Shown one piece after another: positions 26,120 through 35,900 of a stretch of 48,570 bases of DNA. The translations under genes were made by a program, and so were the position numbers. The stretch comes from Acidimicrobiia bacterium. GTDB taxonomy: Bacteria; Actinomycetota; Acidimicrobiia; Acidimicrobiales; SZUA-35. Position 1 is the stretch's first letter, and every line of letters begins with the position of its first letter. The stretch covers positions 1 to 48,570 of the forward strand of contig QIKW01000020.1 of the NCBI GenBank assembly GCA_003231975.1. The letters are read 5' to 3'. The notes beneath the pieces were generated by a model. That model saw nothing but the letters and a program-made list of their open reading frames with translations. It had not been told where the DNA came from and did not search any database.

Positions 26120-27718
26120 GTGGGATCTATCGATGTAGCCAATGTGTCGTTCGCCTACAGCACGGGCCCAACCCTGCTGGCCGACGTTTCATTCAAGATC
26201 GGCGACGGTGACCACACCGCACTGGTTGGCGCAAACGGAGTTGGCAAGACCACGATGTTGCGACTGATCGCAGGCGAACTCAAGCCAACCGTTGGGGCCA
26301 TTGGCCTTGCTGGCTCGGCGGCTTTCATGAGCCAGATGGTTGGGATGCAGGAAGGGTTGAGCCTCAGCAATCTCTACCTTCAATTGTCGCCCCCTCGGTT
26401 TAGCGAGGCCGCTGCGCTGCTGCGGTCGGCCGAGGAACGAATCGCCACCGACCCAACGGAGCGCTCGAACGTTCGTTACGCCAACGCACTTGCCAACTGG
26501 GAGGCCATCGGTGGATACGACCTGGAGGTTTTGTGGGCCGAGTGCGCAGACCGGGCGGTTGGGCTGCCATGGTCCAAAGTGGCCGATCGTCGCACAGACA
26601 CCTTTTCGGGGGGCGAGCAGAAACACCTGGCCCTTGAACTCCTCTTCCGCTCCGAGTTCGACCTGCTCCTCCTTGACGAACCAGACAACTTTCTTGACGT
26701 CCCTGGGAAGCGGCAGCTTGCCGAAAGGATGAACGCAAGCTCAAAGACCATCCTCTACATCTCCCACGACCGCGAGCTGTTGGCCCAGACATCGCAGAAA
26801 GTAGTCACCCTTGAGGCAAGCGGCAGCTGGACTCTTGGCGAATCGTTCGCTGGTTGGGCCGAGGCCCGCACCGCTCGCCATGCCAGGATTGACGACGAAA
26901 ATCGGCGTTGGGCTGACGAACGACAGCGCCTGTTCAAGCACATGAAGGAAATGAAACGGCGCGCCGCCATGAGCGATGCAAACGCCAGTCGGGCCAGAGC
27001 AGCCGAAACCAGGCTGCGTCACTTCGACGAAGCCCAGCGGCCTCCGGACCAAGCTGCCGAGCAACAAATCGACATGCGCCTCACGGGGTCCCGAACGGGC
27101 AAACGAACCGTGATGATCGAACAGCTGGAACTAACCGACCTCACGTTTGCCTTCGACACCGAGCTGTGGTTTGGCGACCGCGTTGCCGTTGTTGGCAGAA
27201 ACGGAAGTGGCAAGAGCCACTTCTTGAGGCTGCTGGCCGGTGCAGACGTTCGCCACGAGGGCAGCTGGCGTTTGGGGGCCCGGGTCGTTCCCGGGCTGTT
27301 CTCCCAAACCCACGAACATCCCGAACTGATGGCCCGCACGATCGAGGAAATCCTGACGACAGACCACATCGACGGTCAGGTGAATGCGAAGGGCAAGGCA
27401 ATGGCCTTGCTTGGGCGGTATGAGTTGCAAGATGCAGCCGGCCAACCTTGGGAAACGCTTTCGGGCGGCCAACAGGCGCGTTTCCAGATCCTGCTGCTGG
27501 AGTTGGGCGGCGCCACCCTCCTGCTTTTGGATGAGCCGACTGACAACCTGGATGTTGCATCGGCGGAAGCGCTCGAGGCGGGTTTGGCGACGTTCGAAGG
27601 CACGGTTGTAGCGGTTAGCCACGACCGCTGGTTCTTGAGATCGTTCAAGAACTTCCTGATCTTTGATCAGGACGGCGAAGTGCATCATGCGGCTACTCCC
27701 GAGAGGGCATGGGGGTAG
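26120..27718 (+). CDS. ABC-F family ATPase (duplicated ABC domains)
   Basis: GANGVGKTTMLRL, FSGGEQKHLALELL, LLLDEPDNFLD; then GRNGSGKSHFLRL, LSGGQQARFQILL, LLLDEPTDNLD. Confidence 0.93.
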   Translation: MGSIDVANVSFAYSTGPTLLADVSFKIGDGDHTALVGANGVGKTTMLRLIAGELKPTVGAIGLAGSAAFMSQMVGMQEGLSLSNLYLQLSPPRFSEAAALLRSAEERIATDPTERSNVRYANALANWEAIGGYDLEVLWAECADRAVGLPWSKVADRRTDTFSGGEQKHLALELLFRSEFDLLLLDEPDNFLDVPGKRQLAERMNASSKTILYISHDRELLAQTSQKVVTLEASGSWTLGESFAGWAEARTARHARIDDENRRWADERQRLFKHMKEMKRRAAMSDANASRARAAETRLRHFDEAQRPPDQAAEQQIDMRLTGSRTGKRTVMIEQLELTDLTFAFDTELWFGDRVAVVGRNGSGKSHFLRLLAGADVRHEGSWRLGARVVPGLFSQTHEHPELMARTIEEILTTDHIDGQVNAKGKAMALLGRYELQDAAGQPWETLSGGQQARFQILLLELGGATLLLLDEPTDNLDVASAEALEAGLATFEGTVVAVSHDRWFLRSFKNFLIFDQDGEVHHAATPERAWG

Positions 27719-27818
27719 CCTCCGGCGAGTCGACTCTGCTTTTATAGGTCAGACGACTGTTAAGAAAGTAGTAATTGCTCGGTACAGGGTTGGCGAGACC
27801 GGGCCGAAAATCCATGGC

Positions 27819-29570
27819 ATGCAATGGAGTGCCGCCGGAAGAGACGAGGCTGTGCTCGCCGATCTGTGGGCGTCTTCGATCGCCACCGGCAGACGGCGGG
27901 CTCTTCGGCGATTTCTGTGGCAGATGCATCTGCTGATAACCGCCCCCGCTGTCCTGGCCGCCATCCTGATACCTACCGGGGCCGCTCAGCTTCAACTTCT
28001 GGCCGGAGGAGCAGTGTATGTAACTCTTCTTGCCGCGATCGGGCTGGCCTCTCAGTTCCAGAGCGGTCCGTCGCAGACGGTGGCCCTCGCGATCCTGGAC
28101 GTTGTGGCATTGGCAATGATTGTCTCTGTCGTCCCCGTGCTCTGGTATCCACTGTTGCCCGTCATGTTGGCTGCGGTTGGGATTGGTTGGATCGAGTCGA
28201 TTCGGGCTTCTGCGCTCACTCTTGCAACGGCAGTCATGGCTCTGGCCGTATCCGGCGCCTATGGCAACGTAGACCTATGGTGGCTTGGTGTAACAGGGTT
28301 TGTGATCCTGGGGGCCGGGCTCACAGTCAATGCACTCTGGCCAAACATCGGCTCTTTGTCCGAGGTGGCTCTGGCTCTAAATGCGCTTCGCGTCATTGTT
28401 TGGGAGGCGGACGCAGACGGAACTGTTACCCAAGCCGTGGGCCACGTTGAAACACTGGTCGGGATAACCCCTAGCCAACTGGTTGGCCGCAACCTGTTGG
28501 ACATAGTTGGGACCGAAGCAGCAGCCGAGGTGGCGGACCACGGACGACAGCTTTTCAGAACCGGTTCCACCAGCATGGTGCACAAACTGCCTGGCTCAAA
28601 CTCGCCGCACATGGTGCGAAGCTCGGTCCAACGACGAGCTGGCGGCCGCGACGCGCCTTTGCACGGGGTGACCGTTGACATCTCAGAAGATTGGGTGGCA
28701 GGTGAAACCAAACGCCGCCACGCCTCGATCATCGAGCACATGCGCGACGGGCTTCTGGTCATAGGACGCAACCGCGAAGATCTGATTCTGGAGACGGTTA
28801 ACGAAGCAGGCATTGAACTGCTTGGGTTGGATCCACAAGCCCCCGGAGACTCGCTTCAACGAGACCACGCCACCCTGTTCGACTGGCTTCAGAACGCGGC
28901 CACCGCTGCTTCTCTGGAAGATCACGAGCTGCGAATGAAGTACGAGATTCCTGGTCACGCCAGCCCAAGATGGGCTCAGGTGCACATCTTTGACCTCAGC
29001 TCCGACGCCTTGGCAGCCCAGATGTTCGACATCACCGAGCAGAAGCTTCGAGAGGACGAAATCCAGCATCGGGCAACTCACGATGGGCTTACCGACCTCC
29101 TCAACGCCCAAGAATTTCGCCGTCTTCTGGCCGCCCACCTGGAGCAAGACGTTGACCAGCCCTGGGTGTTTGTGATTGACCTTGATGAGTTCAAAGCTGT
29201 GAATGACAAGCACGGACACGAAGCAGGCGACGCCGTTCTGGTTCACATTGCCCGCCGGCTGCGTAACTGCATGAAGGCTCAAGACGCCCTCGCTCGCATG
29301 GGAGGCGACGAGTTCGTCGGATTTGTTCATGGCAGCGCAACCGGGTCTGACGTTGAGAAACTGGCAAGGCGCATCGAGGCCGCGTGCGGCGGACCAATCG
29401 CAATAGGCAACGGAGTCACGGTAAGAGTGGGCGCCTCGGTGGGTTTCGCCAGGCCAGATTCAGGGACAGGTGCCACCGCTGCCATCGACCTGGCCGACCG
29501 TGCGATGTACACCAAGAAGGCGCCAAGATCAGACCAAGACCCTGACCGTCGGACCAAAACGCACAGCTGA
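27819..29570 (+). CDS. Membrane diguanylate cyclase (N-terminal TM region, PAS-like domains, GGDEF)
   Basis: Multiple N-terminal hydrophobic segments, and RATHDGLTDLLN ... FVIDLDEFKAVNDKHGHEAGDAVL ... ARMGGDEFVGF. Start at ATG 27819 preferred. Confidence 0.88.
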   Translation: MQWSAAGRDEAVLADLWASSIATGRRRALRRFLWQMHLLITAPAVLAAILIPTGAAQLQLLAGGAVYVTLLAAIGLASQFQSGPSQTVALAILDVVALAMIVSVVPVLWYPLLPVMLAAVGIGWIESIRASALTLATAVMALAVSGAYGNVDLWWLGVTGFVILGAGLTVNALWPNIGSLSEVALALNALRVIVWEADADGTVTQAVGHVETLVGITPSQLVGRNLLDIVGTEAAAEVADHGRQLFRTGSTSMVHKLPGSNSPHMVRSSVQRRAGGRDAPLHGVTVDISEDWVAGETKRRHASIIEHMRDGLLVIGRNREDLILETVNEAGIELLGLDPQAPGDSLQRDHATLFDWLQNAATAASLEDHELRMKYEIPGHASPRWAQVHIFDLSSDALAAQMFDITEQKLREDEIQHRATHDGLTDLLNAQEFRRLLAAHLEQDVDQPWVFVIDLDEFKAVNDKHGHEAGDAVLVHIARRLRNCMKAQDALARMGGDEFVGFVHGSATGSDVEKLARRIEAACGGPIAIGNGVTVRVGASVGFARPDSGTGATAAIDLADRAMYTKKAPRSDQDPDRRTKTHS

Positions 29571-29633
29571 ACGCCGAAGCCGCGCTGCACCGACACTTGT
29601 TCTCATTCCAAACTGGGCCTACCTTCACGACCC

Positions 29634-31097
29634 ATGCCGGACATGGAGAGCTACGCCGCCCGATTCAGCCGCTTCGCCGTGGAGCTTGGCGATCAACCGG
29701 CCCTCACCTTTAACGGCCGCACCATCAGCTTCGCCCAGTTCGACCGACTGGCGAACCGCCTCGCCCGCCACCTTCAGTCGTTGGGGGTTGACGTTGGCGA
29801 CTTCGTCACTATCGCCGAGCCCAATTCCGTCGAGTTTCTGACAACCACAGTTGCCTGCTGGAAGCTGGGAGCAATTCCTCAGCCCGTCTCGTCTCGGCTT
29901 CCCAGGCTTGAGCTGGAGGCCATCACCGAACTGGCCAAGCCGAAAGTAGTTGTCGGGATTCAACGGGCCGAGGGCGCCAGTCTGGAAAGTGGCTTCTTGC
30001 CTCCCGAGGATCTTGACGATTCCCCACTTCCCGATGCGGTGTCGCCTGCTTGGAAGGCCCCAACTTCTGGGGGATCGACAGGCAGACCCAAACTGATCGT
30101 ATCCGGTGACCCGTCTCTGGCCAGCCCCGACCTGGGGGCCCTGGCCTCTCTCTTTGGCGCAGTTCCAGGATCAACAATGGTGATCCCCGGTCCGCTGTAT
30201 CACAACGGGCCTTTCATATGGACGGCCTTGACGCTGTTGAATGGGGGCCACGTGGTTCTGCTACCGCGCTTTGACCCCGAGGCAACGCTGGCCGCAGTTC
30301 AGGATCACCAAGCAACAGCGATGTATCTGGTGCCAACAATGATGCAGCGCATGTGGAAACTTCCCAATGACGTGAAGTTCGCATACGACATCTCTTCATT
30401 GCAGCGGGCGGTTCACCTTGCCGAGCCCTGCCCGGAGTGGCTGAAGGATGTGTGGCTTGACTGGGTTGGGCCTGAAGTTTTGTGGGAGCTGTACGGGGGC
30501 ACAGAGGGCCAGGCGGCAACGATGCTGAGCGGTACCGAGTGGCTGGAGCACCGGGGGTCGGTTGGTAAGCCGGTTTCGGGCGAGATGAAGATCTGCGACG
30601 AGGACGGCAACGATCTGGCGCCAGGTGAAACCGGCGATGTTTGGATGCGGGCAGTTGGTCGAGCCACGCCGACCTACCGATATGTGGGTGCCGAGCCAGA
30701 CGAGCGCGACGGTTGGGAATGCCTTGGAGATATTGGTTGGATGGACCAAGACGGCTACCTCTACTTGTCAGACCGCCGCCAAGACATGATTCTGGTTGGC
30801 GGCGCGAACGTCTACCCAGCAGAAGTAGAGGCCGCTCTCGGAGCTCATCCCAATGTGTCCACTTGCGTTGCGATCGGCCTGCCAGATGAAGACAAGGGCA
30901 GTCGGGTCCACGCCATAGTGCAAGTGAACGGGCCGGTAAGCGAGGAACGACTGCGTGAGTTCTTGGCTGACCGCCTGGTGGCATACAAGATGCCGAGGTC
31001 GTTCGAGTTCGTGAACGAACCGCTTCGCGACGATGCGGGCAAGGTTCGGCGAGCCGCCCTGCGGGCCGAACGAGTGGGCCAGGCCAGCGGGACCTGA
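29634..31097 (+). CDS. AMP-dependent synthetase/ligase (acyl-CoA synthetase)
   Basis: TSGGSTGRPKLIV, ELYGGTEGQ, YLYLSDRRQDMILVGGANVYPAEVE. Confidence 0.92.
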   Translation: MPDMESYAARFSRFAVELGDQPALTFNGRTISFAQFDRLANRLARHLQSLGVDVGDFVTIAEPNSVEFLTTTVACWKLGAIPQPVSSRLPRLELEAITELAKPKVVVGIQRAEGASLESGFLPPEDLDDSPLPDAVSPAWKAPTSGGSTGRPKLIVSGDPSLASPDLGALASLFGAVPGSTMVIPGPLYHNGPFIWTALTLLNGGHVVLLPRFDPEATLAAVQDHQATAMYLVPTMMQRMWKLPNDVKFAYDISSLQRAVHLAEPCPEWLKDVWLDWVGPEVLWELYGGTEGQAATMLSGTEWLEHRGSVGKPVSGEMKICDEDGNDLAPGETGDVWMRAVGRATPTYRYVGAEPDERDGWECLGDIGWMDQDGYLYLSDRRQDMILVGGANVYPAEVEAALGAHPNVSTCVAIGLPDEDKGSRVHAIVQVNGPVSEERLREFLADRLVAYKMPRSFEFVNEPLRDDAGKVRRAALRAERVGQASGT

Positions 31098-31241
31098 TTC
31101 GGCCTGCTGGGCCATCTGACTCATCGGGGTGAACGGGGCGGCCGTTCGCGCCGAAACAGGGGTGATCCCCATTTACCGCTCGGTCGCGTCACAATACGAT
31201 CGGTTGCGGGGCCACCCAAGCAAGTTCACCAGGTTCTTCTC

Positions 31242-32507
31242 ATGCACCAAACTTCTTCCCCACTCCGCACTGCCCGCCGCCCCCTTAGTGGTCTGCTTGT
31301 GGCAGCGATCATGGCATCGACTGTTGCTGTTGGGATTGTCCCCACCCCAGCGGCGGAAGCAGCCGACTCGCCTTGCCAAATTGGCTCACCAAGCGCCGCC
31401 TACAGCGACGACGTGCAAGCCTCGCCAACCACGGCGAGAGTGTGGCGTCTTTACCAGGCCTACTTCCTCCGCCAGCCAGACCAAGGCGGCCTGAGCCATT
31501 GGACAGGCGTGAGTAAAGCAGGAGCCGGGCTGAATGAGATATCCGGCTACTTCGAGGATTCAGACGAGTTCTCGAACCGTTACGGAAACCTGAACAATGC
31601 CGACTTTCTTGGGCTCATCTACGAAAACGTGCTGTGTCGAGTGGCCGACGGAAGCGGCTTTGCGTACTGGCTGAACCTGCTGGACTCTGGAACGCTTCCA
31701 CGAGGCGAACTAATGGTTCTGTTCTCAGAATCAGACGAGTACGTCGGTCGAACCGGCACCCTCTGGTCTTTGTTCGCCGATCCGAACAATGCGTCTTTGG
31801 AAAAGGACGGCTACCGCGTTCGCCAGATTCCGGGAGGCCTGGTCGTCGACGTCGACTACAGCCGGGTAGATGTGAAAACCAGCGCCGAGCGATGCTCGGT
31901 GGCGTCGATCAACGCCAACTGGTTCCTTAATCCGGATCGGCCGAACCCAACACCAATTGGCTTCGCTGTCATAGACGGCCAGACGGTTCCTGGGGCCTAC
32001 CACCGGGCTGACCGCGGGGTGCTTGGCGAGAGGTACCGGCCAAACGGGCCCGACGACGAGCGGGTCTGGGTGTATCAGGGCTCGTTCAATCTGAACAGCA
32101 ACCTTGCCTCGAAGGACGGCCGGGTGCTTGAAAGCTGGCGAGGCTGGCAGCCCCCGTCAACCCCGCAGCTGGACGTTGAGGCCGAATGGCGTTGGGCCGC
32201 AGCAGGTATTCCGCTGCTGATCAACGGTCAGGTTCTGCACGACCTGTACCTGGCGCCCGTTGGATCCGAAACTCACTACACCAGCCGTCACAGCTTCCTG
32301 GCAATGGACAAGGACACAGGCATGCTCACGTTCGGTTCAACTACCGGCATGGACTCATTTGAATTGCTGGCCTGGGCTCAGGCCGCTGGTTATGACGACC
32401 TGATCAAGTTCGACGGGGGCGGCTCGGTGGAAATGAACGTGAACGGAACTGTTCGAGTGGCAGGCACACCCCGAGATGTGCCTGTCTGGCTGGGTGTTGG
32501 TTGCTGA
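31242..32507 (+). CDS. Secreted protein: DUF4214-like N-terminus plus phosphodiester glycosidase (NAGPA)-like C-terminus
   Basis: Signal peptide. RLYQAYFLRQPDQGGLSHW and IYENVLCRVADGSGFAYWLNLLDSG. C-terminal DDLIKFDGGGSVEMNVNG. Confidence 0.8.
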   Translation: MHQTSSPLRTARRPLSGLLVAAIMASTVAVGIVPTPAAEAADSPCQIGSPSAAYSDDVQASPTTARVWRLYQAYFLRQPDQGGLSHWTGVSKAGAGLNEISGYFEDSDEFSNRYGNLNNADFLGLIYENVLCRVADGSGFAYWLNLLDSGTLPRGELMVLFSESDEYVGRTGTLWSLFADPNNASLEKDGYRVRQIPGGLVVDVDYSRVDVKTSAERCSVASINANWFLNPDRPNPTPIGFAVIDGQTVPGAYHRADRGVLGERYRPNGPDDERVWVYQGSFNLNSNLASKDGRVLESWRGWQPPSTPQLDVEAEWRWAAAGIPLLINGQVLHDLYLAPVGSETHYTSRHSFLAMDKDTGMLTFGSTTGMDSFELLAWAQAAGYDDLIKFDGGGSVEMNVNGTVRVAGTPRDVPVWLGVGC

Positions 32508-32566
32508 CAGCACAACTGACACTTTCCGCCCTACGGTGAAAGCAGGCCAAACAAGACGGGGGTGTC

Positions 32567-34318
32567 ATGCGGGGTGGTGCTGCGTGGGCGGCATTGACAG
32601 CGCGGAAGAGTCGATGGCGATTGTTGCTTGCCATTTCAGTTGCCGTTGGCAGCGCGCTGGTGGCGCCGACCGCCAGCCAGGCCGAGAGCGACCCTCAGTA
32701 CTTACCGCTGCCCGACCAGCCCTATGGCGGGGTCTATTTCATCACCCAACAATATCGAGACCTGCTTGACCGAGAGCCAGACGCCCTCGGTCTCCAATAC
32801 TGGGTTGATCAGCTTGACGCCGGCCTGGCACCCGCCGAACTGGTTTCATCATTGGCTCAGTCAGCTGAGTTTGGCGGCAGCCGAGAGCCAATTGCCCGGC
32901 TGTACCTGGCCGCGTTCGGCCGTTTGCCAGACCAGGCCGGTTGGGCCCACTGGTCTGATCAACTCCGAGCAGGATCGTCGCTAACAGCAATTGCAGAGCT
33001 GTTCATCGAATCAACCGAAGGGATTGCCCGATTCGGAGAGAACGACGCCACTCGTTTGCTGGATTCGCTCTATCAGAATGTGTTGGACCGGCCGCCAGAC
33101 ATTGCGGGAGCGGCCTACTGGCGGGCCCAACTGGATGCGGGCCTCTCGCCCGGCAACTTGCTGGTTGGATTCTCCGAGTCGCCCGAGTTCGCCGCAACCG
33201 CAAACAACCAGATCGCCGCATCCTTGCTTTATGCCGGGCTCCTTGGCCGCAGCCCAGATCCCGCTGGGCTGACCTACTGGGCTGATCAGTTGGCGGCGGG
33301 CCAAACCTTTGCCCGGTTGGCAGGCGGCTTCCTGGCATCTCCTGAGTACTCGGACAGACTCAGCGGGCTCTGGTGCCAGATTCTGAGCCCCGGCGACGTG
33401 AAATTGTTTGATGGGCCCGAGCCACCAACGTTTGGTGACGCCTATCAGCGGATGCAAGGCAACGCCCGGGCCGTTGCTGGAACGTACACGGGGCCATACA
33501 ACGAGCTTCCCTACTACGCGCTTGACCGCTGGCCAGACCAGAATCTTTTGGTCACCCTGCACCACAGCGTCATAAAAAAGAGCTGCCTCACCTTCCTGGC
33601 AAAGGCTCCCTACCCCGATCAAATCGCATTCCGGAGAACGCCCAATCTCAACGCAGAACTTGATGCGGCCAGAGCCGACGTTCTCGACCAACTCCAGGGT
33701 GCGCGGTTCCTCAGCATTGGGATGAACGGCGGTGTCGGCCTGGCAGTTTCTACCTCAAGCGATTCCCTTCCCGTGGTCGACGATCTACTGGCCCAGCACG
33801 GAGAGCTCATCGAGTCCCTTCACGTCGGGAGTTTCCAGTACCCAATGCCAGACCCGCTGCCCGACTCGGTGTGTTTGAACGAGCCCGCCAACACGGTCGC
33901 CCCGTCAGAGCTAGGGCTTGAGGTAACGGTTGACTTGGGAGCCGCCACAACTCGGCCCGGCAAGGGGCTCTCGGGAACCTTCACCATTCAGAACACTGGC
34001 AGCCGGACTGTCGAGGTTTCGTGGGGGGCCGAGGTAACGGGCTACCTCGGATCGGGCTCTACCTCAACTTCGGTGTTTGTCGGGATTCAAGACCTGCCAG
34101 CAACTGTGTTCCAACTGGAGCCGGGCGAAAGTGCCGAAGGTTTGTTGGTTGTTGCCACCGAGGCTTGTGACCCAACCGGCGGCCATCGCCTGGCGCCAGG
34201 GCCCTACAACCTGTGGGGCTCCATCTCGGCTGCTGAACTAGCCGAGGTAGACGGCGCGCCCATAGGCTCCGACTACCAAATCCGCCTTCCGGCAACGGCA
34301 ATAACGTTGACCAACTAG
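32567..34318 (+). CDS. Secreted multi-repeat DUF4214-like protein with unassigned C-terminal region
   Basis: Signal peptide. Repeats RDLLDREPDALGLQYWVDQLDAG, LYLAAFGRLPDQAGWAHWSDQLRAG, LYQNVLDRPPDIAGAAYWRAQLDAG, LYAGLLGRSPDPAGLTYWADQLAAG. Confidence 0.83.
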   Translation: MRGGAAWAALTARKSRWRLLLAISVAVGSALVAPTASQAESDPQYLPLPDQPYGGVYFITQQYRDLLDREPDALGLQYWVDQLDAGLAPAELVSSLAQSAEFGGSREPIARLYLAAFGRLPDQAGWAHWSDQLRAGSSLTAIAELFIESTEGIARFGENDATRLLDSLYQNVLDRPPDIAGAAYWRAQLDAGLSPGNLLVGFSESPEFAATANNQIAASLLYAGLLGRSPDPAGLTYWADQLAAGQTFARLAGGFLASPEYSDRLSGLWCQILSPGDVKLFDGPEPPTFGDAYQRMQGNARAVAGTYTGPYNELPYYALDRWPDQNLLVTLHHSVIKKSCLTFLAKAPYPDQIAFRRTPNLNAELDAARADVLDQLQGARFLSIGMNGGVGLAVSTSSDSLPVVDDLLAQHGELIESLHVGSFQYPMPDPLPDSVCLNEPANTVAPSELGLEVTVDLGAATTRPGKGLSGTFTIQNTGSRTVEVSWGAEVTGYLGSGSTSTSVFVGIQDLPATVFQLEPGESAEGLLVVATEACDPTGGHRLAPGPYNLWGSISAAELAEVDGAPIGSDYQIRLPATAITLTN

Positions 34319-34406
34319 CTCGCGACTACCAATCAGCACGCGCCCCTTCCCAGCGCTAGGTTTGGGCAGGCGCAGGCGACAGATCGCCAGCCGAGAGGAT
34401 CACAGA

Positions 34407-35900
34407 ATGAGCCGCACCTTGTTTCGAGGCGGTCAGTTGATTGACGGCAGTGGTGGGCCTGCCTGTTTCGCAGACCTGTTGGTGAAAGACACGGTGATCG
34501 AGTCGGTCGGGCCCAATTTGACCCACCCAGAGGCCAAGGTTGTAGACGTGAGCGGCCTTGTTCTAACCCCGGGGTTCATAGACAGCCACACCCATGACGA
34601 CTTCGCCCTTGTCCATCATCCCGACATGGCGTTCAAGGTGCGAGGCGGGGTCACCACCGTTGTTGTCGGCAACTGCGGTTTTGGCGCCGCTCCTCAGCCG
34701 GAGGCAAACGATTTTGCCCAGAGCCTGCACCCCAATACCCAGCTGCCTCCGTGGAGGGGGTACGGCGGCTATCTCCAATACCTCGAAGCGAACCCGCCTG
34801 CGGTGAACGCTGCGGTTCTTGTTGGCCATGGCACCATCCGGGCGGGCGCCATGGGCAAGTCCAAGGCAGCGCCGTCCAAGGCTGAAATGGCGTCACTGCT
34901 TGACGCGATCGACGAGGCAATGGCAGCTGGCTGCATCGGCATGTCCAGCGGGCTTGGCTATCCACCAAGCGAGTTTGCCGCTACCGACGAATTGATCCGC
35001 CTGGCGAAAGCGGTTGCAGACTCAGGCGGCATTTACACCAGCCACATCCGCAACGAGGGCAGGCGCCTTCTTGAATCAATCGATGAGGCCATCCAGATTG
35101 GCCGCCAGTCTGGGGCGCCTGTTGTAATCAGCCACCTGAAGGCGTCTGGCAAGGACAGCTGGGGAAAAGTGGGGGCTGCTCTCCAACGAATCGAAGCGGC
35201 CAACAAGGAGGGCCTCGTTGTCAGTGCCGATCAGTACCCATACACCGCCGGGTCAACGGTGCTTTCAGCGGTGCTGGATCACGACACGTTCGACGCCGAA
35301 TCGAGTGAGCGCGACTTCATCGAACCAGAATCGGTTGTGATTGCAGCCTGCCCTTCTGAAAGGTCACTTGATGGCCGCTCGATCGCTGAGATCGCAACCG
35401 AACAGGGCGTGAGCCCAACCAAAACCGCAGCGGCAATTGTGGAAGCCGACCCCAGAACGACGGTGGTGATTCACTCAATGAGCGAAGCAGACGTTCAAAC
35501 CGTTCTGGCCACACCCGGGGTGATGATTGGCTCGGACGGGCTCCCAACCCTGGCTGGCAAGCCCCACCCGCGCCTGTTCGGAACTTTCGCCCGCGTCCTT
35601 GGGCATTACGCAAGAGAACTGGGCGTCCTTACTTTCGAAGAGGCCGTTCACCGGATGACCGGCCGCCCCGCCGAAGTCTTCGGCTTCGCCGACCGCGGGC
35701 TGCTCCAACCCGGCCTGGCAGCCGACCTGGTTGCCCTCGACCGAGAGTCGATTATTGACCGCGGCACTTTCGAAGATCCGGCTCACTATCCCGATGGGAT
35801 CAGCCATGTCATGGTGAACGGCTCGTTCGTTGTGAAAGACGGCGTGCAGACCAAGGAGCGCCCGGGAATTACGCTGAGGCGATCCAACGGATGGGGTTAG
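34407..35900 (+). CDS. N-acyl-D-amino-acid deacylase family amidohydrolase
   Basis: GLVLTPGFIDSHTHDDFALV, GVTTVVVGNCGFGAAP, GIYTSHIRNEG, VISHLKASG. Confidence 0.9.
   Translation: MSRTLFRGGQLIDGSGGPACFADLLVKDTVIESVGPNLTHPEAKVVDVSGLVLTPGFIDSHTHDDFALVHHPDMAFKVRGGVTTVVVGNCGFGAAPQPEANDFAQSLHPNTQLPPWRGYGGYLQYLEANPPAVNAAVLVGHGTIRAGAMGKSKAAPSKAEMASLLDAIDEAMAAGCIGMSSGLGYPPSEFAATDELIRLAKAVADSGGIYTSHIRNEGRRLLESIDEAIQIGRQSGAPVVISHLKASGKDSWGKVGAALQRIEAANKEGLVVSADQYPYTAGSTVLSAVLDHDTFDAESSERDFIEPESVVIAACPSERSLDGRSIAEIATEQGVSPTKTAAAIVEADPRTTVVIHSMSEADVQTVLATPGVMIGSDGLPTLAGKPHPRLFGTFARVLGHYARELGVLTFEEAVHRMTGRPAEVFGFADRGLLQPGLAADLVALDRESIIDRGTFEDPAHYPDGISHVMVNGSFVVKDGVQTKERPGITLRRSNGWG

Noticed and set aside
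30214-30984. 256-aa minus-strand ORF
   Set aside because: Antisense to the acyl-CoA synthetase gene, which has clear family motifs.
31131-31171. Two short hairpins upstream of the DUF4214/NAGPA-like gene, considered as a riboswitch
   Set aside because: GAACGG-GGCGG-CCGTTC and GGGG-TGA-TCCCC are simple stems and do not match a riboswitch core that I can recognise.
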